From an uncultured Collinsella sp. (lineage in GTDB: Bacteria > Actinomycetota > Coriobacteriia > Coriobacteriales > Coriobacteriaceae), in NCBI GenBank assembly GCA_934621295.1, contig CAKTVB010000001.1:124001-188000 (forward strand): a stretch of 64,000 nt of DNA, read 5' to 3'. Numbering within the stretch: position 1 is the first letter of the stretch; every line of letters starts with the position of its first letter. This document shows positions 34,401-41,526 of the stretch, piece after piece. A program made the position numbers and the translations under genes. The notes under the pieces are model-generated. The model was not told where the DNA came from. It did not search any database and was given only the letters and a program-made list of their open reading frames with translations.

Positions 34401-34877
34401 GCCCTCCTCAAAGGTGAGCTTTTCAAGAGCGTCGGCATTTTGGAGGGACGTCTCGAACTTCTTGATGGATCCAGGGATGGAGAGCTCTTTGACCTTGGAG
34501 AATTTGGAGAAGTACCAGCCGCTTATCTTGGTGAGCGTATGGGGAAGGGTCAGCTGCTCGACGTCGTTGCCTTTGGTGCCGTAGGAGAGCTCGAGCTTGG
34601 TCACCGTGTAGGTTTTGCCGTCGTTTTTGAGGGTGCTGGGCATATTCATGACCGTCACGCCGTCTGCGGCGGCGGGCTTTTTAATGGATGCCGTGCCGTC
34701 GCTCATAAAGTCGCAGGTATAGGTCACCCCGTCTTGGGTGATCATTACATCCTCGGCGTCGTAAGACGCTGCAAATGCCGTCTCGGCAGAGCTTCCGGCG
34801 ACAATTGCAGTGGCGAGGAGGAATGAGAGGCAGAGGAAAGCGGCCTTCATTCCTCTATGTAAAGTGCTCTTATTCAA
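31428..34877 (-). CDS. Cell-wall-anchored adhesin: BspA-type leucine-rich repeats, beta-helix, Cna-B, LAKTG
   Basis: A 1149-residue surface protein. Residues ~1-36 form a signal peptide ending AETAFAA. Residues ~85-460 hold BspA/LRR_5 repeats (for example LTSIPNGYFRDCSSLLSV, LTSIGNQAFVW). Residues ~500-960 form a parallel beta-helix with repeated NASFTLSGGTIENC, MKMSGGEIANNNG and LTMTGGEICNN turns. A Cna-B domain (about 1000-1085, KKVWTDAG to VTNTK) is followed by a Pro/Lys spacer. The sortase signal LAKTG, a hydrophobic helix and the tail HRKASSMEK end the protein. The start is TTG 34877, supported by AGGAG seven bases upstream. It likely binds host or diet ligands. No sortase gene is in the window. 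Confidence 0.92.
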   Translation of the reverse strand: MNKSTLHRGMKAAFLCLSFLLATAIVAGSSAETAFAASYDAEDVMITQDGVTYTCDFMSDGTASIKKPAAADGVTVMNMPSTLKNDGKTYTVTKLELSYGTKGNDVEQLTLPHTLTKISGWYFSKFSKVKELSIPGSIKKFETSLQNADALEKLTFEEGVEEIASNSMVFGCNNLKEISLPSSLKLISQSGTFSGASALQSINLPEDVEFGKLAVGMFDGCSSLTSITLPKSLTSIPNGYFRDCSSLLSVTAKGEITSIEDSAFTGCTSLPGVSFSGTLASVGNSAFKGCEGLTSAPDLSHVTKMGTSAFEGCKYLFADVDLSSLDKIPDYAFRYSQVSVTKLSDTLTSIGNQAFVWSNLKTDLPDTLTTIGSYAFYGGSLPKTLVIPNSVTSVGASAFAYTKGTEEVTIGNGLTSIKAGLFDKCSIKKITIDNSKDDVSGTENLPSEGVEIVYLRESIDDAAGETISNKVGAKTLQEAVNEAPNEVETSITIEKHVKLSSTLNIPTGKKIKIVSSDPYTILAKTGATGSLVNVADGASLEVAGNVALRGRYNAGPIIDAKGKVVLSKGATILDGKARTASSGVVNVTGANASFTLSGGTIENCEVDDVYCGTVRAANGAKVTIRSGSIRNNRVALSVTGGNGNHNSSAGIMLTNGASMKMSGGEIANNNGYQGTAVMLYEPDQGEGKRVSFFLTGGTIQDNKSSKLGSRTPSGAVHVEGNAELTMTGGEICNNSVASDGKGGGVCVVDPGVQGNGAEMATAFTMKAADDSTPKTAQAGGVIRGNKAYAGGGVYSYSNNVKLGAGAIKDNTATSMGGGVYSEGNDDHYSTLHVENARITENSANEQGGGLWFCPTGDAKIYVQDGGLIARNTADKAGDDVVFTGFEGDAHTLTLANRAPGGGKVLWYKDGELFAPIGMFASVNPDVPRFVEDGDNGDPLSFTDATPNVALKSVMTDGAFEVGTAQTTLLITGNHAARGGGIGANGGVAIGKDERLSIPVKKVWTDAGTTHPNKVTINLKNGDTVIDSLVLSAENNWSSSFYDLPKCDLDGSEIAYTVEEEPIDGFQSEVTGSIAGGFTVTNTKATDPDAPAPDNPTPEKPVKPSKPGSGDKLAKTGDQNAMLVIVLFAAACVAFAGAFIAHRKASSMEK

Positions 34878-34975
34878 TTCCCTTCTCCTGTTCTACATTT
34901 ATTCTTTGTTTGGGAAAATGACTCGCGCGAAAGACGCACATAGTAGCCAGAGACGTTCTTTATTATGCATACTTT

Positions 34976-35002
34976 TTTAACAAATCGAGCAGATTTGTTA
35001 AA
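34976..35002. promoter_or_regulatory. Palindrome upstream of the adhesin gene
   Basis: TTTAACAAATC (34976-34986) and GATTTGTTAAA (34992-35002) form perfect 11-bp arms around GAGCA, about 100 bp upstream of the adhesin start. A/T-rich arms, and the position before a surface-protein gene, suggest an operator, though trmO ends 77 bp away and a weak terminator role is possible. Confidence 0.55.
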
Positions 35003-35078
35003 CAGCAGCAGCTTATATGTACACGTTTCGCGAATTGCCCCGGCTTGCAATGGGTGTCTATCGGGCTATCTCGCTTCT

Positions 35079-35813
35079 TTAGGCCGATGTCTGTATCTCA
35101 GTCACCGCAAGACGCGTCCCATCTACGGTAAACGCCACGTCGTATCCGGCGTAAGCCAAATGATAGATGCGTTCCGGCTCGTGCTTGCTGCCGGCGCGGC
35201 GCGGGTCTTGTCGCAGGACTTCTACGAGTCCCGGGAGTTTTTCGGGTTCGACGCGCTGCTGCAGTTCTTTGGGAAACTCGACTTCCAGCTCCTGCCACGG
35301 GGCGTCTTCGATCCAGCCGCTACTGGCATCCTCGTGGCAATCGGCAAAGGGAATGTAGGGCTTGATGTCGAGAATCGGCGTCCCGTCGCGCAGGTCTGCA
35401 CCAAGCACGTGGATGATGGGCCCGGCCTCGCCGTGCTCTATGCTATCGATTTTCACGCAGGTGAGACCTATCGGATTGGGCCTAAAGGGGCTGCGTGTGG
35501 CAAAAACGCCTACGCGCTCGGTGCCGCCTAAGCGTGGCGGCCGTACCGTTGGCGACCAGTTGTCGTTGGTGCCTGCCTTGTTTGCGGTTACGCTATCGGC
35601 GGCGATGTCTTTGGCAGTACCTCCGGGCGTGCCGTTCTCAAACTGCCAGATAAGCCACAGGTGGCTAAAGCTCTCGAGTCCCGCTATGGCTGCATCCAGC
35701 GCAAACTCGGGCTCAAAAACAATCGATCCCTGCAGGTGCGGTGCCAAGAAGCTGTTGCGAGGAATGCCAAATTTCTGCGGCAGGTCGGTATGAATGTGCG
35801 CGATAGGTTTCAT
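35079..35813 (-). CDS. trmO: tRNA (N6-threonylcarbamoyladenosine37-N6)-methyltransferase TrmO
   Basis: A TrmO/YaeB-family (UPF0066) protein of 244 residues that methylates t6A37 in certain tRNAs using S-adenosylmethionine. N-terminal motifs KPIAHIHTDLPQKFGIPRNS and LWLIWQFE, then FATRSPFRPNPIGLTCVK, are diagnostic. The C-terminal third holds the second domain. No ribosome site precedes ATG 35813. Instead a TACAAT box ends 8 nt before the ATG, so the mRNA is probably leaderless. An alternative in-frame ATG eight codons upstream has no ribosome site either. Confidence 0.92.
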   Translation of the reverse strand: MKPIAHIHTDLPQKFGIPRNSFLAPHLQGSIVFEPEFALDAAIAGLESFSHLWLIWQFENGTPGGTAKDIAADSVTANKAGTNDNWSPTVRPPRLGGTERVGVFATRSPFRPNPIGLTCVKIDSIEHGEAGPIIHVLGADLRDGTPILDIKPYIPFADCHEDASSGWIEDAPWQELEVEFPKELQQRVEPEKLPGLVEVLRQDPRRAGSKHEPERIYHLAYAGYDVAFTVDGTRLAVTEIQTSA

Positions 35814-35845
35814 AGAACCGATTGTACCGTGTGGCATGCGGCATC
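35814..35845 (-). promoter_or_regulatory. trmO: Promoter for a probable leaderless trmO mRNA
   Basis: On the minus strand TACAAT ends 8 nt before the trmO ATG, with CTTGAT about 16 bp further upstream as a candidate -35. Transcription would start at or next to the ATG. Confidence 0.5.
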
Positions 35846-35869
35846 AAGCGGACTATTCGTCGTAAAAGA

Positions 35870-35897
35870 GCCCGGGCACCGCTTTTGTAGCGCCCGG
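35870..35897. terminator. GC-rich hairpin between trmO and the membrane protein gene
   Basis: CCCGGGC and GCCCGGG arms flank an ACCGCTTTTGTAGC loop. It has no long T-run in either direction and lies 33 bp downstream of the membrane-protein stop, whose transcript it would end. Confidence 0.5.
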
Positions 35898-35929
35898 GTC
35901 CGGACAACGATTATTGGCCTTGGGACATC

Positions 35930-36895
35930 CTATTTCTTAAAACGGTGCACCAGGTAGTTGGTGGGTGCAGAGACGTCGATGCCCAGCAGCGCGTGGCCCA
36001 TCCAAAGGAATGCCGCGAGCACCAGAAGCGGAATCACGCACGAAGTGACAATCATTACGATGGCGCCCTCAATCAGGTTCGTTGCCTGCGTGATCACGCT
36101 GTCGGTCAGGCTCTGGACACCGCTCGAAAGAGCTTCGCCAAGCCGCTCCGCGCCATCGACAAGCTGGTCCAGGAAGCTCTTGTTCTCCTGCTTCTGCTCG
36201 CTTTTGCTCTTGCTCTCCTTGGACGTCTTTTCCTCGGCTTCCGCTTTTGCCTTCGCTTCTTCTTGCGCGATGCTCACCTGGTAGGTTTCATCGACACGTT
36301 GCGTGACCCATACGCTTGCCGGCACCACCGATACGGCAATGGCCGCTACGATGAGCACACGCACGCCCAAGACTCGCAGCACGCGGCTGGTGCTCAAGCG
36401 CCCATGGATGCCGAGCGAGATGGCAAAAAGCGCGCAGACAATGGGTATGAGTACGCCAAATGAGAGGAAGCTCAAGATTGTAAGCAGGTATTTTTCGAGA
36501 TAGAGCACCGCGAGCACAATGCCCAGGTTGCCTGCGAGCTGGGAGAGCTGCTCGGCAACGGGGGTGCCGGTGTCGTCGGGGATGGCGGTGATGGCTGCCG
36601 AAAGCGCAAGGGACGAGGTGGTGAGAGCCAGCACGTTGGTCTTCTTGGCATCGATCACCTCGATGGTGCCGCTCCAGTTCTCGACCTGCTCAAAGTGCGG
36701 GCGCAAAGCAAATTCCGAGATGAGGGCCGCAACGATCAAAAGGACGATGAATCCGATTTGCAACGGGCGACGCTCGCAAATCCAATCGGACAGGCTCAGC
36801 TGCATTTCCGGCTGCGGAATCGCCTTGGCAGTGGGGATGGCAGGCTCGATGCCCTCTCGACCATCTTTTCGCGGCGTGATTTGATTTCGCTGCAT
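35930..36895 (-). CDS. Membrane protein of unknown function with a Lys/Glu-rich charged loop
   Basis: A 321-residue protein from ATG 36895, which follows AGGAGG at six bases. Hydrophobic segments occur near residues 42-60, 90-110, 120-165 and 175-195, and again near the C-terminus (MIVTSCVIPLLVLAAFLWMG). Between them is a strongly charged coiled-coil-like stretch (AQEEAKAKAEAEEKTSKESK) and an amphipathic helix region. I do not recognise the family. It may be a surface or envelope stress protein, but nothing in the context helps. It is divergent from the ROK kinase gene, with 262 bp between. Confidence 0.65.
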   Translation of the reverse strand: MQRNQITPRKDGREGIEPAIPTAKAIPQPEMQLSLSDWICERRPLQIGFIVLLIVAALISEFALRPHFEQVENWSGTIEVIDAKKTNVLALTTSSLALSAAITAIPDDTGTPVAEQLSQLAGNLGIVLAVLYLEKYLLTILSFLSFGVLIPIVCALFAISLGIHGRLSTSRVLRVLGVRVLIVAAIAVSVVPASVWVTQRVDETYQVSIAQEEAKAKAEAEEKTSKESKSKSEQKQENKSFLDQLVDGAERLGEALSSGVQSLTDSVITQATNLIEGAIVMIVTSCVIPLLVLAAFLWMGHALLGIDVSAPTNYLVHRFKK

Positions 36896-37157
36896 GATGC
36901 ACCTCCTGCAGATGTGCTCGTTGGTTGCCCAAATGATACCCCGCGGCATGGAGGATAGATCCAGTCATGACGCTTTCCACGCTTCCACCCGGCTCCGGTG
37001 TTCACGCCCGGGTCTTTGCGCCCATCGCTTTGTCGTCGCCGCTCAGCCGTTAACGAGCTGGATGCTGTCAACCGTCCTGCTTTTGCGCATACAATGCGTG
37101 TGATTGGAGATAACTGTCGTCCGTGTTTGCGGGGCGACGCGAAGGGGAGTGGCTACC

Positions 37158-38078
37158 ATGAAGCGCGTGTTTGGCATCGATGTGGGCGGCATGTCCGTGA
37201 AGTTCGCCATCGTCGACGAAGCGGGGACTATTATCGAGCGGTGGTCCATCCCCACAAACCTTGCCGATGCGGGCTCTCATATTCCCGATGAGATGATTTC
37301 CAGCATCAATGAAAAGCGGGCTTCGTCCCCCGAGTCTATCGTCGCTATCGGTGTGGGCATTCCCGGCCCGGTAAATGGCGAGGATGCCGTACGCGCCGTC
37401 AATTTGGGATGGGACAACATGCCGCTCGGCAACATTCTGCGCGAGGGAACGGGCCTGCCTGTGGCATTGATCAACGACGCTAACGCCGCTGCCGTCGGAG
37501 AGGTCTGGATGGGCGGAGAAGGTGCCGTTACGGGCAATTCCGTATTTGTCACGCTGGGCACCGGTGTTGGCGGCGGCATCATTATCGACGGCAAGATCGT
37601 AGGCGGCGACCATGGCTGTGGTGGAGAGATCGGCCACATTCCGGTCGTGGCTCCCTCGGAGCGCGTGTGTGGCTGCGGCAATGTCAACTGCCTTGAGTGC
37701 TACGCTTCTGCCACGGGGATTATCAAAAACGCTAATGAACTTGCCGAGAAAGCCGGCGAGGAGCGCCGCTTTACCAAAGGCGAAGAGATTTTTGAAGAGG
37801 TAAAGCAGGGCGGGGCTACTGCCACGGCGGCGCGCGATATGACGGTCGATTATCTGGCTCGTGCGCTGGCGGGCATCATGGCGACCGTCGACCCATCTGA
37901 GGTGATCGTGGGTGGCGGCCTCTCTGGCGCCGGGGATCTTTTGATGGTTCCCCTTGCCGAGAGGCTCGACCGATACGTCTTTCCTCCCATGCGCGGCCGC
38001 TACACATTGCGTCGCGCAACGCTGGGCAACGAAGCCGGTATTCTCGGGGCGGCATACCAGGCCTTGCAGCTTGTGTAG
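37158..38078 (+). CDS. ROK family sugar kinase (glucokinase-like)
   Basis: A 306-residue ROK kinase. The ATP-binding GIDVGGMSVKFAIVD is at 6-20, the catalytic Asp107 in INDANAAAVGE, and the second phosphate motif VTLGTGVGGGIIIDG at 131-145. The ROK zinc centre is formed by His160 and Cys171/Cys173/Cys178 (CGCGNVNC). There is no N-terminal HTH, so it is an enzyme rather than a NagC-type repressor. ATG 37158 follows GAAGGGGAG. Glucose is the best guess for substrate. A TACAAT box lies at 37090-37095. It converges with the LacI gene, whose stop is 15 bp away. Confidence 0.9.
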   Translation: MKRVFGIDVGGMSVKFAIVDEAGTIIERWSIPTNLADAGSHIPDEMISSINEKRASSPESIVAIGVGIPGPVNGEDAVRAVNLGWDNMPLGNILREGTGLPVALINDANAAAVGEVWMGGEGAVTGNSVFVTLGTGVGGGIIIDGKIVGGDHGCGGEIGHIPVVAPSERVCGCGNVNCLECYASATGIIKNANELAEKAGEERRFTKGEEIFEEVKQGGATATAARDMTVDYLARALAGIMATVDPSEVIVGGGLSGAGDLLMVPLAERLDRYVFPPMRGRYTLRRATLGNEAGILGAAYQALQLV

Positions 38079-38093
38079 CCCCTGCTCGTTAAT

Positions 38094-39101
38094 CTATTTG
38101 CGGATCGTGGACTCACGCACGACGAGCTCCGTTTCAAGAAGCATCGAGCTTGCGGAGTCCGATCCATCCATGCGCTCGATAAGCAGGTTGCAGGCCGAGA
38201 AGCCCATGTCGTAGCGCGGCTGGCTGATGGTGGTGAGCGCGGGCGTGGTCATGGTGGCGGTGTCGGTGTTATCAAAGCCGACAACCATAAGGTCGCGCGG
38301 GACTTCGAGACCGCATTTCTTGGCTGCGCGGATTACGGCTGCGGCATACGTGTCTGAGCAGGCAAAAACGCCATCGGGACGGTTGGGAGATTCCAACATA
38401 TGACAGATGGCGGAATAGGAGAGGCCAAAGTTGTTGTTGGGGATCTGAAGCATCCAAGAGGGACGCTCGACAAGACCATGTGCGCGGATAACCTCTAAGA
38501 ATCCCTCTTTACGGCCGCGGGCATACTTGTAAACCTGCGGCCCGCATACGATGGAGAGCTTCTTGCATCCGCATGAAACCAGGTGCTCAACGGCGGTGCG
38601 CGCTGCTTCGCGGTCGTCGATACTCACAAAGGGGATATTTGCTTCGGGGTTGTACTCGCAACACTGAACGGTAGGAACGGCGCTGGATATGCGTTCGAGC
38701 GACTCTGCGGAAAGCGGGCAAAGGATGATAACGCCCGCTGCCCCGCAGTTTTGCAGCATGGAGCAAAAGCGCTTGCATGATTCAACGTTGTCGGGTGAGC
38801 CCCAGGAGATGAGCATTTCCAGACCGTGCGCTTCGGCAGAAACGCGCACGCCGCGCATGATCTCGCCGTAAAAGGGGTTGTCGAGCCAGGGGATATTGAC
38901 CACGATGGTGCGGCGTGGTGTTCCTGCCGCGGGTTGTCCGGCGATTCCGGAGTACCCGAGTTCCGACAGGCTTTTGCGCACACGCGCAACGGTGGAAGGG
39001 TTCACCAGCTCCGGATGCCGTAGCACGCGCGAGACCGTGGCGGACGACACCTTGGCATGCTCGGCAACGTGCGCGATGGTTATTTTCTTGCTTCCGGCCA
39101 T
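38094..39101 (-). CDS. LacI family transcriptional regulator
   Basis: 335 residues. The N-terminal helix-turn-helix plus hinge (ITIAHVAEHAKVSSATVSRVLRHP) is followed by a periplasmic-binding-like sensor domain. ATG 39101 has GGGGGGACC upstream. It is divergent from a five-gene sugar/polyol operon starting at 39513, and the 411-bp gap between holds three palindromes suited to LacI-type dimers. It most likely represses that operon until its sugar ligand binds. The ligand cannot be named from sequence. Confidence 0.92.
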   Translation of the reverse strand: MAGSKKITIAHVAEHAKVSSATVSRVLRHPELVNPSTVARVRKSLSELGYSGIAGQPAAGTPRRTIVVNIPWLDNPFYGEIMRGVRVSAEAHGLEMLISWGSPDNVESCKRFCSMLQNCGAAGVIILCPLSAESLERISSAVPTVQCCEYNPEANIPFVSIDDREAARTAVEHLVSCGCKKLSIVCGPQVYKYARGRKEGFLEVIRAHGLVERPSWMLQIPNNNFGLSYSAICHMLESPNRPDGVFACSDTYAAAVIRAAKKCGLEVPRDLMVVGFDNTDTATMTTPALTTISQPRYDMGFSACNLLIERMDGSDSASSMLLETELVVRESTIRK

Positions 39102-39197
39102 CGGTCCCCCCTCTCGATTTCCAGTGGGTCGTTTGCTTTACAGCATGCAGTATGCGACCGAAAAAAGCGAATGGTAGGTTTGAATCGCTCGGCGGTT

Positions 39198-39212
39198 ATG
39201 AAAACTTTTCAT
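39198..39212. promoter_or_regulatory. Candidate LacI operator 1
   Basis: ATGAAAA-C-TTTTCAT, a perfect 15-bp palindrome, 96 bp upstream of the LacI start. It resembles the TGAAAACGTTTTCA type of LacI site lacking one central base. Confidence 0.6.
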
Positions 39213-39224
39213 ACGGTTGAAGTG

Positions 39225-39250
39225 GCTGGCGATAAAGCGCTTTAGCCAGC
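39225..39250. promoter_or_regulatory. Candidate LacI operator 2
   Basis: A 12-bp perfect palindrome, TAAAGCGCTTTA (39233-39244), with a GC|GC centre typical of LacI-family operators. It lies within outer arms GCTGGC/GCCAGC that are offset by two bases. Confidence 0.6.
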
Positions 39251-39438
39251 AAGGTACGCTGCTTTAGGTACCACCTATCTTTCGATTTACGGTAACTTGC
39301 GCTGCAAAAAAAGAAAAGCGCAGGAAAAGAGCTCATTAGAACCACTTGAGTATCGTTTAATACCACTCACGGGAATAGCCAAAGCAAAATCCTCTTTATC
39401 TCATTACGATGCAAGTGATGAAACACAAAATGAAAGAA

Positions 39439-39456
39439 ATGAAAGAAATCTTTCAT
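39439..39456. promoter_or_regulatory. Candidate operator 3 near the operon start
   Basis: ATGAAAG and CTTTCAT form 7-bp arms around AAAT. A second ATGAAAG sits directly upstream at 39430-39436. It lies 57 bp before the first gene of the operon, where a bound repressor would block transcription. The rest of the 39102-39512 gap is A/T-rich promoter sequence. Confidence 0.5.
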
Positions 39457-39512
39457 CTAGAAGGATTCATCGGAACGCATCGAGCCCTCTTTAGGGCCTG
39501 AAGGAGGCACAT

Positions 39513-40550
39513 ATGGTTCGCGTGGGCGTTATCGGGTGCGGCAAGATCGCTCAGGTTCGTCATTTGCCCGAATACGAGGCAAATCCGAACGCGCAGATCA
39601 CCGCGGTGTTCGACATGAACTACGACCGTGCCTGCGAAATCGCAAAAACCTACGGTGCCGTGGCGTACAAAACGCTCGAAGAACTTTTAGCTTCCAACGT
39701 GGACGCCGTAAGCGTATGCACCGCCAATGCCAACCACGCCGCTTCCACCATCGCTGCCCTTAAAGCGGGCAAGCACGTGCTGTGCGAAAAGCCCATGGCT
39801 ATCACCATCGACGAGTGCGAGCAGATGGTTGCCGAGGCACGCGCCGCAGGCAAGAAGCTCATGATCGACCAAAATCAACGTTTCGCTCGTGCTCACGTGC
39901 GCGCCAAAGAGTTGCTCGACGCCGGAAAAATCGGCGATGTCCTGACCTTCCGCACGACGTTTGGTCACGGCGGGCCCGAGACATGGAGTATCGATCCGGG
40001 AACCGGCAGCTGGTTTTTTGACCCCAAGCGTGCCGCGATGGGTGCCATGGCAGATCTGGGCGTTCACAAGACCGACCTCATCCAATGGCTGCTTGGCCAG
40101 ACCGTCGTGTCCACGACTGCTCGCGTGACAACGCTCGATAAGCGCGATCCGCAAGGAAACCTGGTGGGCGTAGACGACAACGCTATCTGCGTCTACACCA
40201 TGAGCGGCGGAGCTATCGGTTCCATGACGGCGAGCTGGACGTATTACGGTCCCGAGGACAACTCGACGGTGCTCTACGGCACCCGCGGCGTCATGCGCAT
40301 CTATGACGACCCGGCTCATTCTATCGTCGTAGACCTCGCATGCGGCGAGCATGAGACCTACGACGTCGAGGCTATCCAAACAAACGATAACCAGACCGCA
40401 TCGGGCATCATCGATGCTTTTGTGGACTGCTTGGAAAACGATACCGATCCTGCCATCTCGGGTGAAAGCGTCCTGGCCGCCATGCGAGCGGTTTTTGGCA
40501 GTATCGAATCGAGTAAGACCGGAACCGTCGTCAACGTGAAGCAGGGGTAG
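39513..40550 (+). CDS. Gfo/Idh/MocA family oxidoreductase
   Basis: An NAD(P)-dependent sugar or polyol dehydrogenase of 345 residues. The N-terminal Rossmann fold shows VGVIGCGKIAQVRHLPEY, the nucleotide-ribose strand AVFDMNYDRA and the conserved EKPMAI. The C-terminal alpha/beta domain includes the catalytic-helix region with DLGVHKTDLIQW. First gene of the operon, with ribosome site AAGGAGG. The following isomerase gene starts 4 bp after its stop. Together they suggest oxidation then isomerisation of a cyclic polyol (inositol-like) or sugar, but the substrate is not shown by the sequence. Confidence 0.92.
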   Translation: MVRVGVIGCGKIAQVRHLPEYEANPNAQITAVFDMNYDRACEIAKTYGAVAYKTLEELLASNVDAVSVCTANANHAASTIAALKAGKHVLCEKPMAITIDECEQMVAEARAAGKKLMIDQNQRFARAHVRAKELLDAGKIGDVLTFRTTFGHGGPETWSIDPGTGSWFFDPKRAAMGAMADLGVHKTDLIQWLLGQTVVSTTARVTTLDKRDPQGNLVGVDDNAICVYTMSGGAIGSMTASWTYYGPEDNSTVLYGTRGVMRIYDDPAHSIVVDLACGEHETYDVEAIQTNDNQTASGIIDAFVDCLENDTDPAISGESVLAAMRAVFGSIESSKTGTVVNVKQG

Positions 40551-40553
40551 GGC

Positions 40554-41474
40554 ATGAAACTGGGAATCATCACCTCCATCTTTGACGGATGGACCTTTGA
40601 GGAAATGATCGACGAGGTGAGCCGCATTGGCTACGAGACCATCGAGGCCGCTTCGTGGCCGCAGGGCAAAGCCGAGCGTCGCTATGCGGGCGTAACCCAT
40701 GTGGATGCCGAGCGTGTGCTTGAAGACGACGCATACGCGCAGCACCTGCTTGACTACGCCGCCGATCATCACGTGCAAATAGGCGCGCTGGCCTATTACC
40801 CCAACAACATGGATGCCGACCTCGAGCGCCGCCGTGTTTGCAACGAGCATCTGATCAACGTGATCCACGCTGCCAAGAAGCTCGGCGTGCCCAAGGTGAC
40901 GAGCTTTATCGGGCGCATGACGAACAAATCTCTCGAGGAAAACCTCGACGAGGTGGGGGCCGTTTGGAATCCCATCATGAAGGTCGCCGAGGAGGAGGGC
41001 ATTCTCGTTGCCATCGAAAACTGCCCCATGCTCTTTGACGAGACCAATTGGCCCGGCGGTCAGAACATTATGACCTCGCCTGCGAACTGGCGTCGCGTGT
41101 TCGAGCGCGTGCCGAGCCCGAATTTGGGCATCGCTATCGATCCGAGCCACTTTGTATGGCAGATGATCGATTGCGATCGCGCCATTCGTGAGTTTGCACC
41201 CAAGATTTTCCACGTGCACTTCAAAGACATCAAGTTGCTGCGCGACCGTTTGGCCGAGTACGGCACCATGGCCTACCCGTTGGACATCATGGTGCCCAAG
41301 ATTCCTGGTCTGGGCGATGTGGACTGGGGCGCATTCGTGTCTGCGCTTACCGAGGCGGGCTTTGACGGTGACGCTTGCGTCGAGGTCGAGGATCGCGCTT
41401 TTGAGTCGAGCCGCGAGCGCGTGCTTGCGAGCATCGAGCAATCCTATCGGTACATGCGCCAGTTTGTGAGTTAA
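40554..41474 (+). CDS. Sugar phosphate isomerase/epimerase (xylose isomerase-like TIM barrel)
   Basis: A 306-residue AP_endonuc_2-type barrel (IolE/IolH-like). Metal-binding acidic residues occur in VAIENCPMLFD, GIAIDPSHFVW and KIFHVHFKDIK, and near the end in ACVEVEDRA. The ATG follows GTAGGGC, 4 bp after the dehydrogenase stop. Proteins of this class isomerise, epimerise or dehydrate keto-sugars and inosose intermediates. Paired with a Gfo/Idh dehydrogenase and an ABC importer, it is part of a dedicated catabolic pathway. Confidence 0.9.
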   Translation: MKLGIITSIFDGWTFEEMIDEVSRIGYETIEAASWPQGKAERRYAGVTHVDAERVLEDDAYAQHLLDYAADHHVQIGALAYYPNNMDADLERRRVCNEHLINVIHAAKKLGVPKVTSFIGRMTNKSLEENLDEVGAVWNPIMKVAEEEGILVAIENCPMLFDETNWPGGQNIMTSPANWRRVFERVPSPNLGIAIDPSHFVWQMIDCDRAIREFAPKIFHVHFKDIKLLRDRLAEYGTMAYPLDIMVPKIPGLGDVDWGAFVSALTEAGFDGDACVEVEDRAFESSRERVLASIEQSYRYMRQFVS

Positions 41475-41526
41475 CTGGCCGGTATGAAATGCCCGTTAGG
41501 GCGGAAAGCTATGGAAGGGAAACGTT

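Noticed and set aside
32943..34826. 627-codon plus-strand frame opposite the adhesin gene
   Set aside because: Antisense to repeat-rich coding sequence, without a start signal or known motif.
39198..39456. Riboswitch or attenuator in the long leader of the sugar operon
   Set aside because: The structures are short symmetric DNA palindromes better explained as LacI operators; no known aptamer core is visible.
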